Assembly: GCA_026985615.1 (NCBI GenBank)
Contig: JALSQD010000073.1
Location: forward strand, 1-26,942
Source: Thermaceae bacterium
GTDB taxonomy: Bacteria; Deinococcota; Deinococci; Deinococcales; Marinithermaceae
DNA: 26,942 nt
Reading direction: 5' to 3'
Part shown: one piece after another, positions 14,881-24,120 of the stretch
Position numbering within the stretch: the first letter of the stretch is position 1
Layout: the number at the start of each line of letters is the position of its first letter
The notes under the pieces: generated by a model
Databases searched by the model: none
What the model saw: only the letters and a program-made list of their open reading frames with translations
Told to the model about the DNA's origin: nothing
Translations under genes and position numbers: made by a program

Positions 14881-15714
14881 ATGGCTCACGATCACGACCA
14901 TGCCCACGAAGAAGTGCCCGCGTTCGCGCTTGAGGTTCCCGAGTTCGAGTTCCTGCGCTACGAGGTGGAAGGCGGCATCGCCTGGGTGACCTTCACCCGA
15001 CCGGGGGCGCTAAACGCCCTCGCGGCCGACGTGCTGCGCGAGATCGCCGAGGTGACCGAGGTGATCGCCGAGGACCCGGAGGTGAAGGTGGCCGTCTTTA
15101 CGGGCGAGGGCAAGGCCTTCGTCGCCGGGGCCGACATCAGCGAGATCAACGCCCTGGAAGACGTCTTTGTGGGGCGTGAGTTCGCGCTTGCCGGGCAGGA
15201 GGTGATGAACCACATCGCCGCGCTGCCCGTGCCCACGATCGCGGCCATCAACGGCTACGCGCTCGGTGGGGGGCTCGAGCTCGCTCTAGCCTGTGACCTG
15301 CGCGTGGCCGCGAAGGGCGCCAAGCTGGGCCTGCCCGAGGTGGGGCTGGGGCTCATCCCCGGCTTTGGCGGCACCCAGCGTCTGCCGCGGCTGGTGGGCA
15401 TGGGCCGCGCCTTCGACCTCATCCTCACGGGCCGCCACGTGCCCGCCGAGGAAGCCTTGCAGCTGGGGCTCGTCAACCGCGTGGCCGACGACGCCGTCGC
15501 CGCAGCGCGCGAGCTGGCCCAGCAGATCATGAAGAACAGCCCCGTGGCGCTCGCCCTGGCCAAGGAGGCGGTGGCGCGCGGCAGCGACGTGCCGCTGCCG
15601 GAGGCGCTCGAGATTGAGGCCGACCTCTTCGGTATGGCCTGCACCACCCACGACATGCGCGAGGGCACGACCGCCTTCCTCGAGAAGCGCGCCCCCGAGT
15701 TCAAAGGCGAATAA
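14881..15714 (+). CDS. Enoyl-CoA hydratase/isomerase with a His-rich N-terminal extension
   Basis: This 277-residue crotonase-family enzyme has the CoA/oxyanion-hole block AFVAGADISEI (79-89) and NGYALGGGLELALACDLRVAA with the catalytic Glu of GGGLELALACD. A second acidic residue lies in GLPEVGLGLIPGFGGTQRLPRLVG. Both catalytic glutamates expected for a hydratase appear to be present. It probably acts in fatty acid or amino acid beta-oxidation. The N-terminus MAHDHDHAHEE, with four His alternating with acids, is not part of the family fold and looks like a metal-binding tail. The ATG follows the phosphorylase stop by two bases, with GGAAGGGAAGGTG upstream, so it is the last gene of the run that starts with the regulator. 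Confidence 0.92.
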   Translation: MAHDHDHAHEEVPAFALEVPEFEFLRYEVEGGIAWVTFTRPGALNALAADVLREIAEVTEVIAEDPEVKVAVFTGEGKAFVAGADISEINALEDVFVGREFALAGQEVMNHIAALPVPTIAAINGYALGGGLELALACDLRVAAKGAKLGLPEVGLGLIPGFGGTQRLPRLVGMGRAFDLILTGRHVPAEEALQLGLVNRVADDAVAAARELAQQIMKNSPVALALAKEAVARGSDVPLPEALEIEADLFGMACTTHDMREGTTAFLEKRAPEFKGE

Positions 15715-15769
15715 CCGGCTCGCGGGGTACAATACGGATTCCGGGGCGAGGGCCTCGGGGAGGTGCTTG

Positions 15770-16654
15770 TTGTCGGAAGCCAACGAACGCATCATTCATA
15801 TCGCCAGCCCGAAGTCGCGGCTGTACGTTGAGGCGGATCAGTCGATCCGCAAGGGCCTTGAGCCCTATTCGCGCGCGCTCGAGGCCTACGAGATGCTCTC
15901 GCACGATCCCGAGGCCCGCGGCCACTGGGACATGGCCAACTACATCACCATGCACAAGCTGGGCTACAACGACCACGGTCGCGTGCATGCCCTGCTGACC
16001 GGCGCCGCCTCGGTAGCCATCCTGCAGCTTTTGGTGGACGCCGGGGTCCGCCCCGACACGGTGGAGTCGGGCGTGGGTGACCTCGACGACGCCTTCGTGG
16101 TGGTGATCCTCTCGACCATGCTCCACGACATCGGCAACCAGGTGCACCGCGACCACCACGAGGCCTTCAGCGTGACCCTGGCCCTGCCCATCCTCAACCG
16201 CATCCTGGGCGAGCTCTACCCCCGCCCCGAGCAGCGCATCGAGCTCAGGGCGCTCATGCTGCACTCCATCTACAGCCACGACCTGCACCCCGAGCCGCTC
16301 ACCATCGAGGCCGGTGTCACTGCCGTGGCCGACGGCACCGACATCACCAAGGGGCGCGGCCGCAAGGCCTTTAGCCTGGGCTCCATCGACATTCACTCGA
16401 TCTCGGCCTTGGCCGTGGACGAGGTCATCATCATGCGCGGCGAGACCGTGCCCATCGAGATCCGGGTGCGCATGAACAACGCCGCCGGCATCTTCCAGGT
16501 GGAGGAGACCCTCACCAAGAAGGTGCTGCGCAGCCCCATCCGCGACTACGTCACCGTGGTGGCCACCTCCGACACCAACAACGACCACGACCACCGCATC
16601 ATCCAGCGCGTTCGCCTGCACGACAGCGAAGACCGCTTCGTCCTCGAGGAATAG
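15770..16654 (+). CDS. HD-domain metal-dependent phosphohydrolase
   Basis: The protein has 294 residues with the HD signature HGRVHALLTGA (His at about 69 and 73), MLHDIGNQVHRDHHE (His119-Asp120) and a later ADGTDITKGRGRK with the final acidic ligand region. HD proteins hydrolyse phosphate esters or cyclic nucleotides; the substrate here is not recognisable. The start is TTG at 15770, since no ATG or GTG fits. GGGGAGGTG (15757-15765) lies five or six bases upstream, and TTG at 15767 is an alternative. A -10-like TACAAT (15728-15733) suggests its own promoter, but the -35 is poor. The stop codon directly abuts the TerC gene, implying a two-gene unit. Confidence 0.85.
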   Translation: MSEANERIIHIASPKSRLYVEADQSIRKGLEPYSRALEAYEMLSHDPEARGHWDMANYITMHKLGYNDHGRVHALLTGAASVAILQLLVDAGVRPDTVESGVGDLDDAFVVVILSTMLHDIGNQVHRDHHEAFSVTLALPILNRILGELYPRPEQRIELRALMLHSIYSHDLHPEPLTIEAGVTAVADGTDITKGRGRKAFSLGSIDIHSISALAVDEVIIMRGETVPIEIRVRMNNAAGIFQVEETLTKKVLRSPIRDYVTVVATSDTNNDHDHRIIQRVRLHDSEDRFVLEE

Positions 16655-17320
16655 ATGATCAACGAAACCACGCTCCTGGGCCTCTTCAGCATCGTGCTCA
16701 TCGACCTGGTGCTCTCGGGTGACAACGCGGTCGTCATCGGGATGGCGGTGCGCGACCTGCCGCGCCCCATGCGGCGGCAGGCCATCCTGGTGGGCACGCT
16801 CGGGGCCATCGGCCTGCGCGTTACCTTTACCATCCTGGCGGCGCTCCTGCTTTCGGTGCCCTACCTGCGGGCGCTCGGTGGGCTGGCGCTCTTCTGGATC
16901 GCCGCCAAGCTCATCCGTGGTGAAGACGAGGAAGCCCACGTGGGCAGCGCGGCCTCATTCTGGCAGGCGGTGGGGCTCATCATCGTCGCCGACTTCACCC
17001 TCAGTCTCGACAACGTGCTGGCGGTGGCGGGTGCGGCCAACGGGCACCTGGGCCTGCTCACCTTCGGCCTCTTCCTCTCGATCCCCATCCTCATGATGGG
17101 CTCGGCGGCCATCGCCGAGCTGCTCAACCGCTGGCCCTGGCTCAACTACGTGGGCGCGGTGATCATCGTATGGGCCGGAGCTCAGCTCATCGCCCACGAC
17201 CCGCACGTGCACGAATGGCTGGCCTGGCCGCTGTGGGCGTGGTTCCTTGTGGGGCTGGCGGTGGCGTGGCTCTTCTACCTGGCGGGCTCGCGCCACGCCG
17301 CGAGCAACGTGGCCCCTTAA
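16655..17320 (+). CDS. TerC/YjbE-family integral membrane protein, probable metal (Mn) exporter
   Basis: This 221-residue inner-membrane protein has about seven hydrophobic helices and the two internally repeated TerC motifs: DLVLSGDNAVVIGMA (17-31) and DFTLSLDNVLAVAGA (113-127). Their Asp and Asn residues lie in the membrane and are thought to form the metal path. Bacterial TerC homologues have been linked to Mn2+ efflux, including loading of secreted metalloproteins. No manganese riboswitch is visible upstream. The ATG abuts the HD-protein stop with GAGGAA as ribosome site, so the two are probably co-transcribed and coupled. A His-containing loop (HDPHVHEW, 181-188) precedes the last helix. 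Confidence 0.9.
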   Translation: MINETTLLGLFSIVLIDLVLSGDNAVVIGMAVRDLPRPMRRQAILVGTLGAIGLRVTFTILAALLLSVPYLRALGGLALFWIAAKLIRGEDEEAHVGSAASFWQAVGLIIVADFTLSLDNVLAVAGAANGHLGLLTFGLFLSIPILMMGSAAIAELLNRWPWLNYVGAVIIVWAGAQLIAHDPHVHEWLAWPLWAWFLVGLAVAWLFYLAGSRHAASNVAP

Positions 17321-17369
17321 CGCTTCCAGGAGGTTTGGGGCCGGTCCGCTGTTAGAATAAGAGTGGACC

Positions 17370-18005
17370 ATGGCGATGCTCTTTTTTCAGGATCGCGAGG
17401 AAGCGGCGCGCCTCCCGGCAAAGGTGTTGCGTCCGCTGGGGCTTGAGCGCCCGGTGGTACTCGGCATCCCCCGGGGTGGGGTGGTGCTTGCCGATGTGCT
17501 GGCGGAGGAGCTGGGCGGCACCATGGACATCGTGCTCGCCCGTAAGATCGGCGCGCCCGGCAACCCCGAGTACGCCCTGGGCGCGGTGAGCGAGGACGGC
17601 GAGGTCTTTCTCCAGCCCTACGCCGAGCGCATTGCCGACCCAGCCTACCTCAAGGCCGAGGTGGGGCGGCAGATGCATGTGATTCGCGAACGCCGCCGCC
17701 GCTACCGCGCGGTACGCCCCAAGGAACCGCTGGCGGGGCGCGACGTGGTGCTCACCGATGACGGCATTGCCACCGGCAGCACCATGGAGGCGGCGCTCAC
17801 CGCGGTACAGGCCGAAAATCCCCGGCGGGTCGTGGTGGCCGTGCCGGTCGCCCCGCCCGACGCGGTCGAAAAACTGCGCCAGCGGGCCGAGGTGGTGGTG
17901 CTCAGCGCCCCGCCCGACTTTGTGGCCGTGGGCGCCTACTATCACGACTTTCCCCAGGTCACCGATGAGGAGGTGGTCGCCCGGCTGGCCCGCTGGCCCG
18001 GGTAG
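17370..18005 (+). CDS. Phosphoribosyltransferase-domain protein
   Basis: This 211-residue protein has the type I phosphoribosyltransferase loop VVLTDDGIATGST (126-138) with both Asp residues and TGST intact, and the early block LGIPRGGVVLADVLAEEL (31-48) typical of the stand-alone group often fused to dienelactone-hydrolase domains. FLQPYAERIADP and an Arg-rich helix follow. The substrate is unknown. TAGAAT (17353-17358) lies 11 bases before the ATG, giving a very short 5' leader. The -35 region is weak and could overlap AGGAGG just before it. An alternative ATG at 17376 is possible. It is followed eight bases later by a cupin gene. Confidence 0.83.
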   Translation: MAMLFFQDREEAARLPAKVLRPLGLERPVVLGIPRGGVVLADVLAEELGGTMDIVLARKIGAPGNPEYALGAVSEDGEVFLQPYAERIADPAYLKAEVGRQMHVIRERRRRYRAVRPKEPLAGRDVVLTDDGIATGSTMEAALTAVQAENPRRVVVAVPVAPPDAVEKLRQRAEVVVLSAPPDFVAVGAYYHDFPQVTDEEVVARLARWPG

Positions 18006-18013
18006 ACTGAGGC

Positions 18014-18385
18014 ATGCCCAAGGCCTTCAGCCGTTCCGATCGCGAGGTGGCCCCGGTGCCGGTGGAGCGCGCCCGGGGTGCGTACATCCAGGTGCTGGTG
18101 GGGCCCGACGAAGACGCCCCCAACTTTTTCTTGCGCAAGTTCACGCTCGAGCCCGGCGGCTACATCCCGCTGCACCGCCACGCCACGATCGAGCACGAGC
18201 AGTACGTGCTCCGCGGCCGCATGCGCCTCGTGCTCGACGGCGAGGCGCGTGAGGTGGGCGCGGGCGACGCCGTTTTCATCCCCGCGGGCGTGGCCCACAG
18301 CTACGCCAATGTCGGCGACGAGCCGGTGGAGTTCCTCTGCATCGTGCCGAAGACCGACGACTACGCCACCGAATGGCTTGAATAG
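18014..18385 (+). CDS. Cupin-domain protein with complete metal-ligand set
   Basis: This 123-residue single cupin has motif 1 GGYIPLHRHATIEHEQYVLRG (48-68), giving His54, His56 and Glu60 or Glu62, and motif 2 GDAVFIPAGVAHSYANVGDEP with His95. Unlike the cupin at 6087 it therefore keeps all expected metal ligands, so it is likely a metal-binding enzyme or sensor of unknown substrate. GAGG lies one base before the ATG. TAGACT (18003-18008), overlapping the stop codon of the upstream gene, could provide a leaderless start, but no -35 is seen. It is probably co-transcribed with the phosphoribosyltransferase gene. It converges on ilvD without a clear terminator in the 61-base gap. Confidence 0.85.
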   Translation: MPKAFSRSDREVAPVPVERARGAYIQVLVGPDEDAPNFFLRKFTLEPGGYIPLHRHATIEHEQYVLRGRMRLVLDGEAREVGAGDAVFIPAGVAHSYANVGDEPVEFLCIVPKTDDYATEWLE

Positions 18386-18446
18386 GAAAGTCCAAGAAGC
18401 ACCACCCCGGCCCGTGGGCTAGGGCGGTCACTCTGCATGCGCACCT

Positions 18447-20126
18447 TCAGTCGGGTTCGCTCTTTAGCACCGCGCCGTGGGCCGCGTTGGTGACGAGCGC
18501 CCGGTAGCGCTTGAGCCAGGAGCCGTTCACCGGTTTCTTGAGCGGTTTGAAGCGGGCGCGGCGGCGGGCTAGTTCCTCGGCGCCTACCTTGAGCTCGAGC
18601 GTCCCCTTTTCCAGGTCCAGGGCGATGATGTCGCCTTCCTCGACCAGGCCGATCGGCCCGCCCTCGGCCGCCTCGGGCGAGACGTGGCCAATCGCCGCGC
18701 CGCGCGTGCCGCCGGAGAAGCGGCCGTCGGTCACCAGCGCCACGCTCTCACCCAGACCGCGGCCGACGATGGCGCTGGTGGGGGCCAGCATCTCGCGCAT
18801 GCCGGGGCCGCCCTTGGGGCCCTCGTAGCGCACCACCACCACGTCGCCCGGCTTGATCTGGCCCGCGTCGATGGCCGCCTGGGCCTCTTCTTCGCTGTCG
18901 AAGACGCGGGCCGGGCCCTCGTGGCGCATCATCTCCGGCACCACCCCGGCGGTCTTGACCACAGCGCCTTCCGGGGCGAGGCTGCCAAAGAGGATCCGCA
19001 GCCCTCCCTGGGCGTCGTAGGGGTTTTCCAGCCGGCGGATCACGCGCTCGTCGCGGATCTCGTAGCCCTCCGCGAGCTGTTCGCCCAGGGTGCGGCCGCT
19101 GGCGGTACGTGCCTCGGTGTTCAGGTAGCCGCCGCGGGCGAGCTCGCCCAGAATGGCGAAGACACCGCCGGCGCGGTCCAGGTCTTCCATGTGGTAGGCG
19201 CTCGAGGGCGCGATCTTGCACAGCGTGGGCGTCGTCCGGCCGATCGCGTCCAGCCTCTCGAGGGGGAAGGGAATCCCCGCCTCCTCGGCCACCGCCAGAG
19301 TGTGGAGCACGGTGTTGGTGGAGCCGCCCATGGCCACGTCGAGGCGGAAGGCGTTTTCGAAGCTCTGCTCGTTCACGAAGTCGAGCGGCTTCACGTCCTC
19401 CTCCACCATGCGCATCAGCCAGCTCACCGCGGTCTTCTTCAGCTCCTCACGCCTCGGATCGGTGGCCAAAATCGAACCGTTGCCCGGCACGGCCAAGCCC
19501 AGGGCCTCAAGCAGGCAGTTCATCGAGTTGGCGGTGAACATGCCCGAGCAGCTCCCGCAGCTGGGGCAGGCCAGCTGCTCGATCTTCTCCAGCCGCTCGG
19601 GGCTCATCGTGCCCTCCTTGACCGCCCCCACGCCCTCGAAGACGCTGATCAGGTCCAGCGCTTCGCCGTCGAGGTACCCCGCCTTCATCGGCCCGCCCGA
19701 GACGAAGACGCTGGGCAGGTTGACGCGCACCGCGGCCATGAGCATGCCGGGTACGATCTTGTCGCAGTTGGGAATGAAGATCGCCCCGTCGAAGGCGTGG
19801 GCCCGCAGCATCGTCTCCACGCTGTCGGCGATCAGCTCGCGGCTGGGCAGGCTCCACTTCATGCCCTCGTGGCCCATGGCGATGCCGTCGTCCACGCCAA
19901 TGGTGTTGAACTCGAAAGGAACTCCGCCGGCCTCGCGGATGTAGCGCTTGATGCTTTCCACGAACTCGCGCAGGTGGGCGTGTCCCGGCACGATGTCCAC
20001 GTAGCTGTTGACCACGGCGATGAAGGGCTTGTCGAAGTCCGATTCGCGCTCGATCACACCGGTGGCGCGCAGGAGCGAGCGGTGCGGGGCGCGCTCGATC
20101 CCCTTCTTGATGACGTCACTGCGCAT
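18447..20126 (-). CDS. ilvD: Dihydroxy-acid dehydratase
   Basis: IlvD makes the 2-keto acid precursors of valine, isoleucine and leucine by an iron-sulfur-dependent dehydration. The 559-residue protein has the cluster cysteines in IFIPNCDKIVPGMLMAA and CPSCGSCSGMFTANSMN, plus the C-terminal VTDGRFSGGTRGAAIGHVSPEA block. The start MRSDVIKKGIERAPHRSLLRA is the usual family N-terminus, so ATG at 20126 is chosen; ATG at 20150 would add eight residues inside the end of the upstream gene. It lies four bases after the SDR stop, as the last gene of the leuC-leuD-leuB-SDR-ilvD run, so it is probably under the leu attenuator. Confidence 0.96.
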   Translation of the reverse strand: MRSDVIKKGIERAPHRSLLRATGVIERESDFDKPFIAVVNSYVDIVPGHAHLREFVESIKRYIREAGGVPFEFNTIGVDDGIAMGHEGMKWSLPSRELIADSVETMLRAHAFDGAIFIPNCDKIVPGMLMAAVRVNLPSVFVSGGPMKAGYLDGEALDLISVFEGVGAVKEGTMSPERLEKIEQLACPSCGSCSGMFTANSMNCLLEALGLAVPGNGSILATDPRREELKKTAVSWLMRMVEEDVKPLDFVNEQSFENAFRLDVAMGGSTNTVLHTLAVAEEAGIPFPLERLDAIGRTTPTLCKIAPSSAYHMEDLDRAGGVFAILGELARGGYLNTEARTASGRTLGEQLAEGYEIRDERVIRRLENPYDAQGGLRILFGSLAPEGAVVKTAGVVPEMMRHEGPARVFDSEEEAQAAIDAGQIKPGDVVVVRYEGPKGGPGMREMLAPTSAIVGRGLGESVALVTDGRFSGGTRGAAIGHVSPEAAEGGPIGLVEEGDIIALDLEKGTLELKVGAEELARRRARFKPLKKPVNGSWLKRYRALVTNAAHGAVLKSEPD

Positions 20127-20130
20127 GCGT

Positions 20131-20880
20131 TTATTCTTTTCGCCAGTCATAGACCTTTCCCGTGTAGCGGTGCGGATCGGCGAGCAGGACCCGGATCAGG
20201 TATTCGGCGGCCTGCTCGGGGCTGATCAGCACCCCTTTTTCCTTGTAGCCTACAAAGATCTCCTGCAGTTGCTGGGCCGCGCCGCCGGTGGCGCTGCGCG
20301 CCTGTTCCTGCATGCCGGTGTCGACCACTCCGGGGCGGTAGGCAAAGCCGGCCACCAGGGGGGCTTCGGCGGCCACCTGGCGTGCCAGGTGCTCCTCGGC
20401 GGCCTTGGCGATGGCGTAGGCGCCGATGCCGGGCAGGTTGTACTCGGCCGCGCCTGAGCCTACGTAGACGGCCACACCGTCTCCGGCGGCGAGCAGCTCG
20501 GGGAGGGCGAAGCGGGTGAGCTGGTAGGCGCCAGTGAGGCTCGCCCCCAGCACCTCGTTCCAGTTGCGCTCGGGAAGCTCCCACAAAAGGGGACCCGCGT
20601 GCAGCACCCCGGCGTTGTGCACGAAGCCGTAGAAGCGCCCCAGCTCGCGCGCCAGCTCCACCAGGCGCTCGGCAGTCTCGGCGGCGGTTACGTCGCCCGC
20701 GTGGTGGCGGACCTGCACGCCCTTGGCCTCGGCTTCCCGGGCCACCTCCGCCAGGGCTCCTTCGCCACGGGCGGTGATCACCAGGTTGGCACCGCGCTCG
20801 GCCAGACCTAGCGCCAGCGCCCGGCCGATGCCGCGCGAGGCGCCGGTGACGATCAGGGTTCTTCCTTTCAGGTTCGGCAT
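20131..20880 (-). CDS. Short-chain dehydrogenase/reductase in the leu-ilvD operon
   Basis: This 249-residue classical SDR has the NAD(P)-binding TGASRGIGRAL (12-22), an Arg after strand 2 (VITARGEG) suggesting NADPH preference, NAG in HNAGVLHAG, catalytic Ser in YVGSGAAEY, and Tyr-x3-Lys in YAIAKAAEE. The substrate-binding C-terminal part begins FAYRPGVVDTGM. It resembles sepiapterin/benzil reductase-like SDRs, but the substrate is not determinable. It sits eight bases after leuB and four before ilvD in the same orientation, so it belongs to the branched-chain operon although no pathway step calls for it. CTGGAG just before the ATG serves as ribosome site. Confidence 0.9.
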   Translation of the reverse strand: MPNLKGRTLIVTGASRGIGRALALGLAERGANLVITARGEGALAEVAREAEAKGVQVRHHAGDVTAAETAERLVELARELGRFYGFVHNAGVLHAGPLLWELPERNWNEVLGASLTGAYQLTRFALPELLAAGDGVAVYVGSGAAEYNLPGIGAYAIAKAAEEHLARQVAAEAPLVAGFAYRPGVVDTGMQEQARSATGGAAQQLQEIFVGYKEKGVLISPEQAAEYLIRVLLADPHRYTGKVYDWRKE

Positions 20881-20888
20881 ACTCCAGT

Positions 20889-21932
20889 TTACCCGCCCAG
20901 GGCGGCCACCACCGCGTCCGCGAACTCGGCGGTGGAGGCCTGGCCGCCCAGGTCGGGCGTGCGGGCCTGGCCCAGGGCCGTGGCTACCGCCCGTTCGATG
21001 GCCTGGCCCACCTCGGGCCGCCCCAGCGCGTAGGTGGCCAGCATGCCCGCGGAAAGGATGGTAGCCGTCGGGTTGGCCTTGCCTTGGTCGGCGATGTCGG
21101 GGGCCGAGCCGTGCACGGGCTCGAAGAGCGGCGTACCCTCGCCTAGCGAGGCCGAGGGCAACAGCCCCAGCGATCCGGGCAGCACCGAGGCGAGGTCCGA
21201 GAGGATGTCGCCGAAAATGTTGCCGGTCACGATCACGTCAAAGTCGGCGGGGTGCGTGATCAGGTGCATGGCCATGGCGTCGACGTACTGATGCTCTAGC
21301 TTCACCGCGGGCCAGTCTTTGGCCACCTCTTCCACCGTCCGCCGCCAGAACTCGCCCACCTCGAGTACGTTGGCCTTCTCGACGCTGGTGAGTTTGTTGC
21401 GGCGCTTGCTGGCGGCCTCGAAGGCCACCCGGGCCACCCGTTCGACCTCGGGTTTCGAGTAGCGCATGGTGTTCCACGCCTCGGCCTCGCTCATCCCGCG
21501 CGGCTCGCCAAAGTAGAGACCTCCCGTGAGCTCGCGCACGATCAGCACGTCCACCCCGCGGGCGATTTTGGGCTTTAGCGGCGAGAGGTCTTCGAGCCCC
21601 TTGAGCACCCGCGCCGGGCGCAGGTTGGCGAAGAGCCCCTGGTCTTTGCGCAGCGCCAGCAGGCCGGTTTCGGGGCGGATCTCGCGGGGGACGCCGTCCC
21701 ACTTGGGCCCGCCGATGGCCCCCAGCAAAATGGCGTCGGCGGCGGCCACGCCCCGCCGCGTGCCCTCGGGGTAGGGCTCGCCAGCGGCGTCGATGGCCGC
21801 GCCGCCAAAGTCGAAATAATCGAAACTCAGTTCCAGGCCGAAGATGTCGGCTGCCTTCTCGAGCACCCCCACCGCCGCTGCGGTCACCTCGGGGCCGATG
21901 CCGTCACCGGGGAGAACAGCAATCTTGTGCAT
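20889..21932 (-). CDS. leuB: 3-isopropylmalate dehydrogenase
   Basis: LeuB oxidatively decarboxylates 3-isopropylmalate with NAD+ in leucine synthesis. The 347-residue protein begins MHKIAVLPGDGIGPEVTAAAV and has LLGAIGGPKWD, the substrate-binding arginine region LLALRKDQGLFANLRPARV, ELTGGLYFG, the metal-site VIVTGNIFGDILSDLASVLPGSLGLLPSAS and the NAD-loop FEPVHGSAPDIADQGKANP. This NAD-type loop distinguishes it from isocitrate dehydrogenase. The ATG at 21932 has AAGGAAGG upstream, and the longer open frame before it is not homologous. A gap of 23 bases separates it from leuD. Confidence 0.96.
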   Translation of the reverse strand: MHKIAVLPGDGIGPEVTAAAVGVLEKAADIFGLELSFDYFDFGGAAIDAAGEPYPEGTRRGVAAADAILLGAIGGPKWDGVPREIRPETGLLALRKDQGLFANLRPARVLKGLEDLSPLKPKIARGVDVLIVRELTGGLYFGEPRGMSEAEAWNTMRYSKPEVERVARVAFEAASKRRNKLTSVEKANVLEVGEFWRRTVEEVAKDWPAVKLEHQYVDAMAMHLITHPADFDVIVTGNIFGDILSDLASVLPGSLGLLPSASLGEGTPLFEPVHGSAPDIADQGKANPTATILSAGMLATYALGRPEVGQAIERAVATALGQARTPDLGGQASTAEFADAVVAALGG

Positions 21933-21955
21933 CGCGCCTTCCTTTCCTCGCGGCC

Positions 21956-22575
21956 TCAGGCGAGGCCGCGGTAGCCCCCGCGCTTCCCGGGGCCCGGGCG
22001 GGCGGCGTCGAGCCTCTTGATCTCGTCCATCGCTTCCATCAGCTCGGCCAGCGGGTCCCAGCGTCCGCTGACGAGGGCCTCGCGGGCGGCCTCGCGAATG
22101 GCCAGCGGCGCCACGCGCCTGCCAAAGCGGACCTCGCGCGCTTCCAGGTCCACCTCCACCTCGCCCTCGGGGTTGGCCTCCACCCACTCGGCCAGCACCC
22201 CTAGGTCTTCGGGATCGAGGGTCACGCAGACCAGGCCGATCTGGGTGGCGTTGCCGAAGAAGATCTCGGCAAAACTCTCGCCGATGATCGCCTTGAAGCC
22301 GGCGCGCTTGATCGCCTGAGGTGCGTGCTCGCGGCTGGAGCCGGAGCCGAAGCCGGCCCCCACCACCATGATGCTCGCCCCTTGGCGCTCGGGATGGTTG
22401 AGGGGGTGGTCCTTGGGGTTGCCGGCCTCGTCGTAGCGCTCGTCGTAAAAGAGCGCCTCACCCAGCCCGTCGAAGGTGATCGCCTTCAGGTAACGGGCGG
22501 GAATGATGCGGTCGGTGTCTATCTCGTCGCCGGGGATAACCACGGCGCGTCCACGAACTTTTTTGATGGCTTCCA

Positions 22576-22576
<1 letters not shown>
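21956..22576 (-). CDS. leuD: 3-isopropylmalate dehydratase small subunit
   Basis: LeuD pairs with LeuC to isomerise 2- to 3-isopropylmalate. The 206-residue protein has PGDEIDTDRIIPARYL (15-30) and the swivelling-domain substrate loop GSGSSREHAPQAIKRAGFKAII, followed by IFFGNATQIGL. Its length fits the bacterial LeuD form rather than the shorter archaeal/homoaconitase small subunit (about 160-170 residues). The start overlaps the leuC stop by one base (TGATG), so the subunits are translationally coupled. The Arg/Gly-rich C-terminal tail (ARPGPGKRGGYRGLA) is not conserved in the family as I know it. Confidence 0.95.
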
Positions 22577-23997
<1,421 letters not shown>

Positions 23998-24019
23998 GTG
24001 TCCTCCTCGTTCCGACAAC

Positions 24020-24074
24020 GAAAAACCGCCCGGCGGGGGCGGTGAGCAGCTACAGGCGCAAAGCCCTACCCCCG
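24020..24074 (-). terminator. leuC attenuator: intrinsic terminator with competing antiterminator arm
   Basis: On the minus strand ACCGCCC (24043-24037), a 5-base loop and GGGCGGT (24031-24025) are followed by a T-run (24025-24021). The stem ends about 28 bases before the leuC start codon, so it must be read through to express the operon. The leader segment CGGGGG (24074-24069) over the last leader codons can pair with CCCCCG (24039-24034), plus a flanking G-U, destroying the 5' terminator arm. This pairing is only about 7 bp, so the antiterminator is less certain than the terminator. Confidence 0.7.
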
Positions 24075-24113
24075 GAGAGGTGGGAATGGTGCTAGCGCTG
24101 TAAACCGATTCAT
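24066..24113 (-). CDS. leu operon leader peptide MNRFTALAPFPPLRG
   Basis: This 15-codon ORF runs from ATG (24113-24111) to TAG (24068-24066), with Leu codons CTA (7) and CTC (13). The promoter -10 ends eight bases before the ATG, so the RNA would begin within a base or two of it (leaderless). Only two Leu codons make it a weaker leader than the orphan homologue at 25997, but length, Ala6-Leu7(CTA), Pro11-Pro12 and the Gly15-stop are shared. Stalling at codon 7 would expose the antiterminator arm. Confidence 0.6.
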   Translation of the reverse strand: MNRFTALAPFPPLRG

Positions 24114-24120
24114 ACCGTGA

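Noticed and set aside
15715..15769. Manganese riboswitch upstream of the HD-TerC pair
   Set aside because: The gap is only 55 bases and shows no paired-loop structure of the yybP-ykoY type.
18684..20225. A 513-residue plus-strand open frame opposite ilvD
   Set aside because: Antisense shadow of a strongly supported gene, with no motifs and no ribosome site.
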